Below are positions 8,664 through 16,569 of a stretch of 36,280 nucleotides of DNA, piece after piece. The notes under the pieces are model-generated. The model had not been told where the DNA came from, searched no databases, and saw only the letters and a list, made by a program, of their open reading frames with translations. The stretch's first letter is position 1. Each line of letters starts with the position of its first letter. The translations under genes were made by a program, and so were the position numbers. The stretch covers positions 1 to 36,280 of the forward strand of contig JAEOTS010000099.1 in assembly GCA_016839745.1 (NCBI GenBank), given 5' to 3'. The DNA comes from Promethearchaeota archaeon (lineage in GTDB: Archaea > Asgardarchaeota > Lokiarchaeia > Sigyniarchaeales > SOKP01).

Positions 8664-10067
8664 TTATACTTCAAATATAATATCTTTAAGGTCTTTTCGG
8701 ATTGTTTTTGGTGGATCTTTCGTTGAATATCCTACAGTAAAAAATGCCATTGGAATAAAAGAATTAGGTAAATTCAATGCATCCTTAATAATATCCTTAG
8801 CAAATAATGGAGCACAATACCAGCAACTAGCCAACCCCTTTATTTCAAAAGCAAGAAGTAAGTAAGTTGCAGAAGCGCTTACACTCTGAACTCCCATTAA
8901 ATACTCATTTCTATCCCGTTCGCTATCAGAGTATTTTTCTAACTCTATTGTGTCTAAGCAGAGAAGGATTAGGAATGGAGAACCAAGAAAACTAGTTTTT
9001 GTTTTTTCAATTTTTCTACGAATAATATCTTCTGATTTACCATCTCTAAGTAAATCATTTCTTAGTTTATTATTCATCTTTTTAATTAGATTTTCACGCG
9101 ATTTTCCTTGTTCCATTATAATATAACGCCAAAATTGACTATTATGTGCACTTGGTGCCCAACGAGCTAACTCTATGCTTTCTTTTATCAATGCTTTATC
9201 TACTTTTCTATCGCTGAACTCGAACTTATAACTTCTACGTGATCTCAATAAATTTTCAAAACTCTTTGTATCTTTCCCTCCTCTAAACAAATCGAGCTCT
9301 TCTTTTCTTAGAATTTGTTTAATAGACGCATTATTATCGATATTAAAGTTGTACCCTCTAATTATTACAATAGGTAAGCCCTCATCTGCTTCTCCCATAA
9401 TTAATTGAGCTGAGGACGCCAAATTATCAATTTGGCCAATTATCGTACTTTTTAATTCTTTTCCGAATAAATCCTTTTCCCCTCTTTTATCCAATATTGG
9501 ATTTATTCCAGAGACTCCTAACGCTACCCCAACTGCTCCAATTCTGAAGGCCCTCCCAAATGAGTCAGAAATTATTACAGCTATTTTTTTTCCAGTTAAT
9601 TTTTGGAGTGAATCTCTGATCTTTTCTGCTTCTTTGTCTGAATCTAAGGGTAACAATGCAATTAAATCTTTACCTCCCACGTTTGATTGGTCAATTCCAG
9701 CATTAGCACATACAAAACCATGGTTGGTCTCAACAACTATAACATGCTTTGCTTTTAATACCTGTTTTGATTCTTCCAGTATAGCTTCGATTAATTCAGG
9801 GGATTTTATTGGTAAACACCTCTCTTTTGTCAGAGGTACCATTTTTTCATAAATCTCAATAGCTCTTTGGCTGGGTTTAATATCAACTAAATTTTTTATT
9901 CTTCCTAGGCTTTTTGAGACGATTGTTTGAGCAATAACTAGAATATCTCCATTTTCTAATGATAAATTGTTGTGCTTTAAAGCATTGAGAATAATTAAAG
10001 GGAGATCATCTCCGGTTTTTATAAGAGGAATATCCTCTATGCCAATCATATTAATTCTTTCATTCAT
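8664..10067 (-). CDS. cofE: F420-0:gamma-glutamyl ligase fused to nitroreductase-like domain (FbiB-like)
   Basis: The protein has 467 residues in two domains. Residues 1 to about 255 are CofE: an N-terminal IPLIKTGDDLPLII, then ILVIAQTIVSKSLGR, CANAGIDQSNV, IISDSFGRAFRIGAVGVALG and MGEADEGLPIVIIRG. This domain adds gamma-linked glutamates to F420-0 using GTP. Residues about 260-467 are a nitroreductase-family FMN domain (LLRSRRSYKFEF, ELARWAPSAHNSQFWRYIIM, and a C-terminal GLASCWYCAPLF). This order matches actinobacterial FbiB (448 residues in mycobacteria), where the second domain reduces dehydro-F420-0. Most archaeal CofE proteins are single-domain. Upstream is AGGAAA 0-1 bases from the ATG. 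The gene is in one operon with cofD and the lipoate genes. Confidence 0.93.
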   Translation of the reverse strand: MNERINMIGIEDIPLIKTGDDLPLIILNALKHNNLSLENGDILVIAQTIVSKSLGRIKNLVDIKPSQRAIEIYEKMVPLTKERCLPIKSPELIEAILEESKQVLKAKHVIVVETNHGFVCANAGIDQSNVGGKDLIALLPLDSDKEAEKIRDSLQKLTGKKIAVIISDSFGRAFRIGAVGVALGVSGINPILDKRGEKDLFGKELKSTIIGQIDNLASSAQLIMGEADEGLPIVIIRGYNFNIDNNASIKQILRKEELDLFRGGKDTKSFENLLRSRRSYKFEFSDRKVDKALIKESIELARWAPSAHNSQFWRYIIMEQGKSRENLIKKMNNKLRNDLLRDGKSEDIIRRKIEKTKTSFLGSPFLILLCLDTIELEKYSDSERDRNEYLMGVQSVSASATYLLLAFEIKGLASCWYCAPLFAKDIIKDALNLPNSFIPMAFFTVGYSTKDPPKTIRKDLKDIIFEV

Positions 10068-10094
10068 TTTCCTAAATGGGATTTGTTGGTAAAA

Positions 10095-11147
10095 TTATTT
10101 TAGATAATTTTTTAAATCTAAATCTCTACTCTTAGCAAATTTTTCAAATTCATCAGGTATAGCACAACACGCAGAGAAAAAATTGTAGTTTATATCAGGA
10201 TATAATTCTTTTGCCCATTTTAAAGTTTTCTTCGAAGGAATCTCAATTCTATTAATACCTGCTTCAATAGCATATTTCTCTATCTCTATTTTAACATCTC
10301 CTCTTGGTCTCATACATCCTAAAGAGATTTCTGAATAAGGATAAACGAATCTAATAATAGAAATGATTTTTGCTATATCCACTGGCTTGGGTCTAATAAA
10401 TTTTGTTTTAGCATTCTTTGGAGGGATTAACGCAATTAAAACGATTAATGAGGGATTTAACCCCGATTCTTTTATAAATTTGATCGACTCCAGTTCTTTA
10501 TGGAGCTTACCGTAGTGTAACCCAATACAAATGTGGGGAACAATATTAATACCGTATTTTTGCATATAACCAATTGCTCTTTTATAATCATCTAAATCTT
10601 TATCTAGGTGGTAAATATCTCTAATTACATCCATATCCATGTTGATATCAAAAGATACAATATCAACACCTACTTGTGCTAGTTTCCTAGCAGTTTCTTC
10701 ATTAAGTAAACCGGTATGTGCATTTATTATTAAATTAGTTTTCTTTTTGATTTCCTTTATCGAATCTAAATAATTCAATAAAGGAACTGAACCGTCTGGT
10801 AGACAGCCTCCTGATAGTAGGACTCCAATTCCGTCATTATTATGTAAATCCATTAAATATGTTTTTAATTCGTTACTGTTTAAAATTGGTTTCATTCCAT
10901 CAAGATACTTTTTATTACAATGTTCACAATGTAATGAGCATTCACTTCCCGTAATGCTTATTGCCGGAAACCTTTTATTGGGGATGTAAATTTTTAACAA
11001 ATTTCCAAAATTTTTCTTTTTTAGATTATTAGCAAGCGTTAAAAAAGGCTTTAAATCTTTTAAATCAAGACCTAAAATCTCATTATAATCTGACCATGAT
11101 TGAGTACCTGTTTTGAACTTTTTTAATAGTATTTTGTTTTTACTCAT
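10095..11147 (-). CDS. Radical SAM protein, probable half of LipS1/LipS2-type lipoyl synthase
   Basis: This 350-residue protein has the radical SAM triad C70-x3-C74-x2-C77 in ITGSECSLHCEHCNKKYLDG. It also has GVLLSGGCLPDGSVPL and a late GCMRPRGD, the pattern of archaeal biotin-synthase-like proteins (COG1856 type). A CC pair near the C-terminus (FFSACCAIPDEF) could bind an extra Fe-S cluster. The start codon overlaps the end of lplA by 8 bases, so the two are co-translated. In Thermococcus, two such radical SAM proteins (LipS1 and LipS2) together insert sulfur into the octanoyl group of a carrier protein. The operon has exactly two plus an LplA. I did not assign which is S1 and which S2. The family is sure; the reaction is inferred from context. 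Confidence 0.85.
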   Translation of the reverse strand: MSKNKILLKKFKTGTQSWSDYNEILGLDLKDLKPFLTLANNLKKKNFGNLLKIYIPNKRFPAISITGSECSLHCEHCNKKYLDGMKPILNSNELKTYLMDLHNNDGIGVLLSGGCLPDGSVPLLNYLDSIKEIKKKTNLIINAHTGLLNEETARKLAQVGVDIVSFDINMDMDVIRDIYHLDKDLDDYKRAIGYMQKYGINIVPHICIGLHYGKLHKELESIKFIKESGLNPSLIVLIALIPPKNAKTKFIRPKPVDIAKIISIIRFVYPYSEISLGCMRPRGDVKIEIEKYAIEAGINRIEIPSKKTLKWAKELYPDINYNFFSACCAIPDEFEKFAKSRDLDLKNYLK

Positions 11148-11931
11148 ATTTCTCTAACCAGTCCTTATTGGAATATTTCGTTGAAACAAGATTTTTAGCC
11201 ATTCTTAATTCATATTCAGAAAAAGTCCCGTCTTTTAATTTAATTCTTAAAGTTGATTCAAAGCCAGATTTGAGAGAAGATAGAAAACTGCTTTCTTCAT
11301 AAAATTCTAACTTATCTCTTATACCAATACATTTTGCATAAACAGATTTTACCATCTTCGTTTTGCTTACATTATGAGGAGCTTTTAAAACTGAATACAT
11401 AAGTTCCGGATCGAGTTCTAGCAAAATTGTTCCGTGTTGTAAGAGATAACCTTTTTTTCTGACTTGTGCATTTCCAGAAAATTTTTTTCCATCCAAAAAG
11501 ATTGCGGGACAATGAATTACTCCTTTTTCTGTTTTTAATCCATAATGTGTTAAAGCTAAAACAATTCCCTCTTCAATTTTTTCGAATTGCTCAATCACAT
11601 TCTTTGCATTGAGTTTTTCTAGGAATCTAGTAGGACACACAATAGAATATGTGATTTCGCGAGTTTTATCATGAAACACTGACCCTCCGCCTGTAATTCT
11701 CCGAACAATATTAAAATTCCTTTCTTTTGCAAAATTGACATCTACTTCGTTAATAAGACTTTGGTTTCTCCCAATCGATATCGTCGATGGGTTCCATTTA
11801 AAAAATCTGAGAGTATTAGGAGACTCATGGTTAATTACCGCATCTAATATAGCTTCGTCTAGAGCCATATTCCAATATCCATTCCTAGTTTCTAAAGGAA
11901 GAAATCTCCACTCCTTATTATCTTCTGACAT
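11140..11931 (-). CDS. lplA: Lipoate-protein ligase A family protein (BPL/LplA/LipB fold)
   Basis: This 263-residue protein is of the short archaeal type, lacking the full C-terminal accessory domain of E. coli LplA (338 residues). Visible motifs are RRITGGGSVFHD at 77-88 (lipoyl-AMP binding), GKKFSGNAQVR from 148 (K149 is the expected active-site lysine) and LLQHGTILLELD at 163-174. The enzyme attaches lipoate or octanoate to a lysine of carrier proteins such as GcvH or E2 subunits. An octanoyltransferase (LipM-like) role is an alternative given the neighbours, since octanoyl transfer would feed the two radical SAM enzymes. The ATG overlaps the stop of the upstream radical SAM gene by one base (TAATG), and the gene overlaps the next by 8 bases. 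This indicates tight coupling. Confidence 0.92.
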   Translation of the reverse strand: MSEDNKEWRFLPLETRNGYWNMALDEAILDAVINHESPNTLRFFKWNPSTISIGRNQSLINEVDVNFAKERNFNIVRRITGGGSVFHDKTREITYSIVCPTRFLEKLNAKNVIEQFEKIEEGIVLALTHYGLKTEKGVIHCPAIFLDGKKFSGNAQVRKKGYLLQHGTILLELDPELMYSVLKAPHNVSKTKMVKSVYAKCIGIRDKLEFYEESSFLSSLKSGFESTLRIKLKDGTFSEYELRMAKNLVSTKYSNKDWLEKYE

Positions 11932-12938
11932 TAATTTTTATGAACATAGTTAATTAAACTCTCATATATCTCTTCTTTCTCATTTACAGAGAGATTTCTG
12001 GGGTAATTGTAAATTGGACCTGACGGTCTTGATGTATAATACGGACGATTGCAACCAGAGCATCCTGAAGTCAAAAATGCGTTTGAATTATTTATAATAT
12101 TCCACAAATCTATTTTATTTAGATTGAACATAATAATATCACCAAAATTATTAAATGTAAAGGTGTTAAGATTGTTAAGATCGTTTATTAGAAGATACCG
12201 TCCTAATTGTATTTTTCTAAAATTTAATAGCTCAGGTTGTTGCAAGCTTTCAAGTTTTGTTCCTTTTATTGGCATAAATGCAAATAAACTTACCTTTATT
12301 TTTAGATCGTGGAGATCACTAATCAGCTTCAAGATTTCTTTAGAAGTTTCTCCTAATCCTACTATTAAATGTGTTGTAACAAAACCTTCCGAAAAAAACT
12401 CTAATGCATCTTTAAGATTTTGAAGATGACTTTCCCAATTATAAGGGCTTTTAGCTTCTTTTCCTTTAACATTTTCAAAAATCTCAGGTGTAGCAGCATC
12501 AAGAGCTATACCTATCCTTTCAACACCAATAAGTTTTAAATGTTTTAATTTTTCTTTTGACATTGGTGGTATCGCAACCGATATAGGTATTTCACAGTTC
12601 TTTTTAATCTGAGAAATAATCTCAATAAGATCTTGAAAATTTTGGTAATAATTTAGAGTTTGGATGCAAATTCTCTGAAACCTTTTAGTAGGTGGTAAAT
12701 AATTCAGTTTAGTTAAAAATTCCTTAAAGGAAAAAATTGGCCAACTTACTCTTGAAAGTAGTTCAATTGAGCTCTCTGATTCTCTAGCTTGAGGACAAAA
12801 ACCGCAGTTTGCCATACAATGACCCTCTTTATATGTCATTATATAACATGTCGTAGGAACATCCTTAAATCTCTTACTTTCATATAACCCAAGCACTGAA
12901 GCGCTTCCGATCGACACTCTAATCTTATTTATCGCCAT
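11931..12938 (-). CDS. Radical SAM protein, probable other half of LipS1/LipS2-type lipoyl synthase
   Basis: This 335-residue protein has the radical SAM triad C41-x3-C45-x2-C48 in EGHCMANCGFCPQARES, with an extra Cys at 31. Near the C-terminus is SGCSGCNRPYYTSRPSG followed by IYNYPRN. That CxxC next to a Tyr/Arg-rich segment is a likely auxiliary Fe-S site. The pattern fits the archaeal biotin-synthase-related family (COG2516 type), which includes one of the two LipS lipoyl synthase proteins. It is the first gene of the minus-strand lipoate/F420 operon. Promoter elements would lie in the 113 bases before it (12939-13051), where AT-rich TATA-like stretches occur. The family is confident; sulfur insertion is inferred from the lplA neighbour and the second radical SAM gene. 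Confidence 0.87.
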   Translation of the reverse strand: MAINKIRVSIGSASVLGLYESKRFKDVPTTCYIMTYKEGHCMANCGFCPQARESESSIELLSRVSWPIFSFKEFLTKLNYLPPTKRFQRICIQTLNYYQNFQDLIEIISQIKKNCEIPISVAIPPMSKEKLKHLKLIGVERIGIALDAATPEIFENVKGKEAKSPYNWESHLQNLKDALEFFSEGFVTTHLIVGLGETSKEILKLISDLHDLKIKVSLFAFMPIKGTKLESLQQPELLNFRKIQLGRYLLINDLNNLNTFTFNNFGDIIMFNLNKIDLWNIINNSNAFLTSGCSGCNRPYYTSRPSGPIYNYPRNLSVNEKEEIYESLINYVHKN

Positions 12939-13051
12939 TATTAGGCCAAAAATTATGGTGAGGAATACCTTTTTGATAAGAATATACCTTAATTCAAAAA
13001 AAATTTATTGGTTATATTTCCAAGAATGGAATTTGAAAATCAAAACTCATC

Positions 13052-14974
13052 TTAAATCTTTAGATCATATTGGATTATTTTATTTCTTAGACGATATTGA
13101 TCAATTGCATCATAAAATGGTTTCATTTTCATTTCAAATGCGAATTTTTCATTCTTTCTTTCAGGATCTTTCCCTAACTTTTCTTTAATAGGTAAAATCA
13201 AATATTCTTCGGAGAAAACTTTTTTAAAAGTTTGTTTAAATTTCTCTTTATTTAGGTAAGGGTGATCTCCTCCAAACACAATCTCAGGATAAGTTTCCAT
13301 GAGATTATCTTTAAAATTTTTTTGTGAGAAATCCATTAGAATTTTTTCATACCCTTTGATATCTAAAGTTTTATCTTCTGATGCTAGGAGTCTATTGGAT
13401 TCGTTTTTAGAATTTTTTAAATCAGATAATAATGTTTTTCTCTGATTTTCTTTCAAAGAAGTACCAAGATTATTTATCCACTTATCGTACAAATCAAGAA
13501 TTGCTTCGGGTTCAAAATTCTCAGTTACAAAATCAGGAAAGAAAAATGCTCCATGATTTCCAATTTCTTCTTTTTTCTCATTATATTTTTGCGGATTTTC
13601 ATAGTCTAGGAAAAAGAAATAAATTCGATCTTTTAATGGCCTGTTAACTGTTAGTGCTTGTTTTGTTTTATCAATACCTCCTATATTTTCAACAGAGATT
13701 GGAAATAATAACCATTTTTTTTCAAAATAATATTTCATCAGCGTTTTTTCAGTTCCACCTTCCGTATACAAAATAAAGGGAGTAGATGCAAATAAACCAA
13801 AATCAGCTAGAACTGATTTTCTAAAATCAATCACCTCGGAGTCGTCCTTAAAATACAAATAGGGTTGTTCTTTTTCTTTATTTTTGGGCCAAGGTAAGAG
13901 GTTAATCCCGAATAGTTCCCAAGCTATTCTGGTAAAAGACTTGAGCAATAGAATCATATTAATAGAGATGTTCAAATTACCATAAAGCTCATCTAATTTA
14001 TTATCTTGTATCATCTCAAGTAAATCACCCCATTTTTCGAGGCCGTCAATCTTATTTTTCGAGGAGTGGATATAGAACCGATATATTTCATTATACATAG
14101 TTTTAAGAGTTTTTTTCTCTTCTTCTGATAAAAATTTATTCTTTTTTTCCATCAAAGAGTCTCTCCAGCTATAGTAATTCTTTAATACTAATTCTTTTTC
14201 ACCTTTATCGTATCTAGATTCTGTATTTAAAATGGGTTCAACTTTTACAGTTCCCGGAGTAATTATCCTATCCCGAAATAACATCAACGAATCCAATTTT
14301 ATCCATACTTTAAGAAAATCAAAAGACAACCAATGTGAACCAGTTAAATGTCGAAAAAAATTATCATATACTTTTTTATTCTTAATTGCTTGCTTCAAAT
14401 CGCGGTTATTTTTTCTTATCTGTTGGAATTTTTCCCTAAAAGTCCTGTCTTTAGAGTTCTTGACATTTTTATTGTAGATATCGAATCTTTTTTTAATACT
14501 ACTTTTAATCCATTTTTTTTCTTCATTCTCGATTTTTCTAAGAAATTTGTCTCTCTTTTTTATTTCTACTCCATTTTTGATATATTTCTTTTGTGAATAG
14601 TAATAAAACTTGCTATCTTTATTATAATACTTCTTAAAACTATCCCAATACAGTATGAATTGAAAGAACTGAAAAGGATGGTAAAATTTAATAAAATCTT
14701 TTTCTTTTGGTTCATTTGGAAAAAAACTGAACCTTCCTCTTCTATCTAGTTCCTGTGCATAATCTGAGTCTGCGTCAGTAATATAAATTGGTTGAAATAG
14801 ATTATTTTCTTCCAGATAATCTAATAAATAATAACATTTCGTAATTTCACCTTTATGCATCACATAGCCTAGTTCCTCAGCCCAATTAAATAAGCCTTTC
14901 CTGGAAACTAGAGAACGACGTAAAAATGGGGAAAATTTTTCCCATATATCAAAAACAGATAACCAGTCTGACAT
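13052..14974 (-). CDS. TOPRIM-like nuclease-related protein of a putative defence island
   Basis: The protein has 640 residues. The N-terminal two thirds are helical and basic, with no ATPase motifs; DFIKFYHPFQFFQFILYWDS lies at about 93-112. At about 395-500 there is a TOPRIM-like segment. A strand runs into ILYTEGGTEKTLMKYYF (candidate catalytic E405). GGIDKTK follows, and a hydrophobic strand ends in FFFLDYEN (D457, E459, in place of the usual DxD). FFFPDFVTENFEPE comes after that. This layout is like the TOPRIM domain of OLD-type nucleases but without their ABC ATPase half. The gene lies 15 bases after the DUF3800 gene, so they probably form an operon. The exact family is not recognised. 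Inference: a metal-dependent DNA or RNA nuclease used in defence. Confidence 0.72.
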   Translation of the reverse strand: MSDWLSVFDIWEKFSPFLRRSLVSRKGLFNWAEELGYVMHKGEITKCYYLLDYLEENNLFQPIYITDADSDYAQELDRRGRFSFFPNEPKEKDFIKFYHPFQFFQFILYWDSFKKYYNKDSKFYYYSQKKYIKNGVEIKKRDKFLRKIENEEKKWIKSSIKKRFDIYNKNVKNSKDRTFREKFQQIRKNNRDLKQAIKNKKVYDNFFRHLTGSHWLSFDFLKVWIKLDSLMLFRDRIITPGTVKVEPILNTESRYDKGEKELVLKNYYSWRDSLMEKKNKFLSEEEKKTLKTMYNEIYRFYIHSSKNKIDGLEKWGDLLEMIQDNKLDELYGNLNISINMILLLKSFTRIAWELFGINLLPWPKNKEKEQPYLYFKDDSEVIDFRKSVLADFGLFASTPFILYTEGGTEKTLMKYYFEKKWLLFPISVENIGGIDKTKQALTVNRPLKDRIYFFFLDYENPQKYNEKKEEIGNHGAFFFPDFVTENFEPEAILDLYDKWINNLGTSLKENQRKTLLSDLKNSKNESNRLLASEDKTLDIKGYEKILMDFSQKNFKDNLMETYPEIVFGGDHPYLNKEKFKQTFKKVFSEEYLILPIKEKLGKDPERKNEKFAFEMKMKPFYDAIDQYRLRNKIIQYDLKI

Positions 14975-14989
14975 TTTGTTTTAATTCGA

Positions 14990-15826
14990 TCAATTTTTCT
15001 TAAATACATTCCAAAATTCCGATGGGATTTTCCCAATATCAGTTGGGAAAAATTTAATCGTATCGGTAGTAATATTGGGGTATCCATGAAATTTAGGGGC
15101 AATTGTTTTCATTAAATCCTCTGAATAATCGTGAAAAAATGCTTTGGGATTAATTTTATACACTTTACGTAAATACCAGCGAACAAGATAAACTACGGCA
15201 TCAACTAACTGAAGTCCATTATACACTTCTGAATCAACAATAAAAGGAAAATTAATTATCCGTTCAGGATATTCATCCCATCCGTGCCCAGTACCGGTTT
15301 CCATGAATTCAATGATTTGCTCTCGTTTCTCAACATCAGTTTTGATGTTCACAGAATCCATTACTAATAAACCTCGATCTTCTTTATTAGTACTATCAAA
15401 TTCAATATAGCGGTTAATTTTTTCAACTAATAGCTCAAACGCCCATTTTTCAACATTTTCTCTCCCTGAATTCTTAAAATCTTCTTTAACAATAACAGTG
15501 CAAATGATCTTGATATATAAGCGCGTTATAAAATCATAGACTTTTGATACAACTTTGAACCATTTCTCTACATCATCCTTTAAATTCTGATAGAGCTTTC
15601 TTCTCCCATTGATGTCATCCATGTGAATCTCAAATTTAGGTGGATATTTTTTAAGATCACTTTTACTTCTGACAATACTCCATATATCTTGTTTTAAAGT
15701 TTCACTTGCACTATGAAGAAAATTTAGCCCTAGATCTTTCATTATAACTGCAGCAAGTACATAGAATTTACTCTCCTTATCCTCAAGGTTCGGAGTTCCT
15801 GATTCATCAATAAATGCAAAGTACAT
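14990..15826 (-). CDS. DUF3800 family protein
   Basis: This 278-residue protein begins MYFAFIDESG, the classic start of DUF3800 proteins, with the acidic pair D7/E8. It continues with a Lys-Phe-Glu-Ile-His segment (FEIHMDDI at 65-72), an Asp on a predicted strand (GLLVMDSVN) and a late NGLQLVDAVVYLVRW, where the Asp completes the family's RNase-H-like acidic set. DUF3800 proteins are uncharacterised, are thought to be nuclease-like, and are common in accessory and defence regions. AAGGAT lies about 8 bases before the ATG and a TATA-like AATTATATAAC about 20 further upstream. It is the first gene of a two-gene unit with the TOPRIM-like gene. Confidence 0.88.
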   Translation of the reverse strand: MYFAFIDESGTPNLEDKESKFYVLAAVIMKDLGLNFLHSASETLKQDIWSIVRSKSDLKKYPPKFEIHMDDINGRRKLYQNLKDDVEKWFKVVSKVYDFITRLYIKIICTVIVKEDFKNSGRENVEKWAFELLVEKINRYIEFDSTNKEDRGLLVMDSVNIKTDVEKREQIIEFMETGTGHGWDEYPERIINFPFIVDSEVYNGLQLVDAVVYLVRWYLRKVYKINPKAFFHDYSEDLMKTIAPKFHGYPNITTDTIKFFPTDIGKIPSEFWNVFKKN

Positions 15827-15944
15827 AATTTATCCTTACCATTGTTATATAATTTGGATTCTCATGAATTTTAATGATGTATTTCCTTTAAACTTTTAAA
15901 AAAATCGAAAAAAAAATGGCAAGACTTCAGACCTTGGATGTAGA

Positions 15945-16142
15945 TTACCTTTCTTGATAAAATTTAAATAAAACTAAAAGGAAAAACATTCCTATAAATA
16001 GTACACCAATAAGAGTAATAGTAGAATAAATCTGCTGACTCTGATTAGGATTTAAGATTGCGACAACGGATAATAATAATAATCCCGCAATTAAAAAAAT
16101 CCATATACTATTTTTAAACTTAAAGATAATATCTACTGACAT
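15945..16142 (-). CDS. Small two-helix membrane protein
   Basis: This 65-residue protein has two hydrophobic helices, at about 11-31 (IWIFLIAGLLLLSVVAIL) and 38-59 (ITLIGVLFIGMFFLLVLF), joined by a short polar turn (NPNQSQQIYS). The C-terminus is basic. GAGGGA lies about 8 bases before the ATG, inside the 14-base gap after the GIY-YIG gene, so the two are probably one operon. It resembles no family I know. In this neighbourhood it could be a membrane-acting effector or an immunity partner, but that is a guess. The 118-base gap between its end and the DUF3800 gene shows nothing beyond AT-rich sequence and the start signals of the DUF3800 gene. Confidence 0.65.
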   Translation of the reverse strand: MSVDIIFKFKNSIWIFLIAGLLLLSVVAILNPNQSQQIYSTITLIGVLFIGMFFLLVLFKFYQER

Positions 16143-16156
16143 AATTCTTCAATCCC

Positions 16157-16426
16157 TCACTTATTTTCTTTATTATATTTTGGTTTATTATTAGATAATC
16201 TATTTTTTTCCACCTGTTTAGCTTTAGCTTTGGTTTTTGTAGGTGAAACCGACGCAGATGTGAAATGTTTGGTTTTATCATAATGATGTTGCTTAATCCG
16301 TTGGTTCAAGTTTTTAGTCATTCCAGTATAGACTGTCTTTCCTTGACGATTTTTAAGATTATATGCTCCTGCTGTTTTTGGTATTTCACTACGACCCTTT
16401 TTTGTATTTGAATAAGATTTTGTCAA
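16157..16426 (-). CDS. Small GIY-YIG nuclease
   Basis: This 89-residue protein is a single GIY-YIG domain: GAYNL for the GIY strand, VYTGMTKNLNQRIKQH for the YIG strand and the helix with the catalytic Arg, and a C-terminal QVEKNRLSNNKPKYNK with the metal-binding Glu and the terminal Asn. The start is a TTG at 16424-16426. It is supported by a strong Shine-Dalgarno GGAGGT 7 bases upstream (plus-strand 16435-16440), and no in-frame ATG fits. Such small nucleases nick or cut DNA and occur in repair, mobile elements and restriction. It is divergently transcribed from the CARF-like regulator, sharing 143 bases with it. Confidence 0.85.
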   Translation of the reverse strand: MTKSYSNTKKGRSEIPKTAGAYNLKNRQGKTVYTGMTKNLNQRIKQHHYDKTKHFTSASVSPTKTKAKAKQVEKNRLSNNKPKYNKENK

Positions 16427-16569
16427 CCCTAATACCTCCGTATTATTTTATTATTTATAAAAAAGATCATTTTTTCATATTTATAGATCGAAAAAAAATG
16501 ATCCATATTTATATATATTCGTCTAGATTATATAAATACTCGCACGACAAAAAAAGGAGGTTTGCAGAA
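16427..16569. promoter_or_regulatory. Divergent promoter with inverted repeat (candidate operator)
   Basis: This 143-base gap separates the GIY-YIG gene from the CARF-like regulator. It contains an inverted repeat GATCATTTTTTC (16465-16476) and GAAAAAAAATGATC (16490-16503), arms separated by 13 bases. A direct repeat CATATTTATA occurs at 16476-16485 and 16504-16513. The second copy runs into a TATA-like TTTATATATA about 60 bases before the regulator's start. Strong ribosome binding sites flank both genes. The arrangement suggests an operator for the winged-helix regulator, controlling itself and the minus-strand genes. That is inference. Confidence 0.5.

Noticed and set aside
12049..12423. 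Plus-strand 124-codon open frame
   Set aside because: It lies fully inside the radical SAM gene on the other strand, has no ribosome binding site and reads as shadow sequence.
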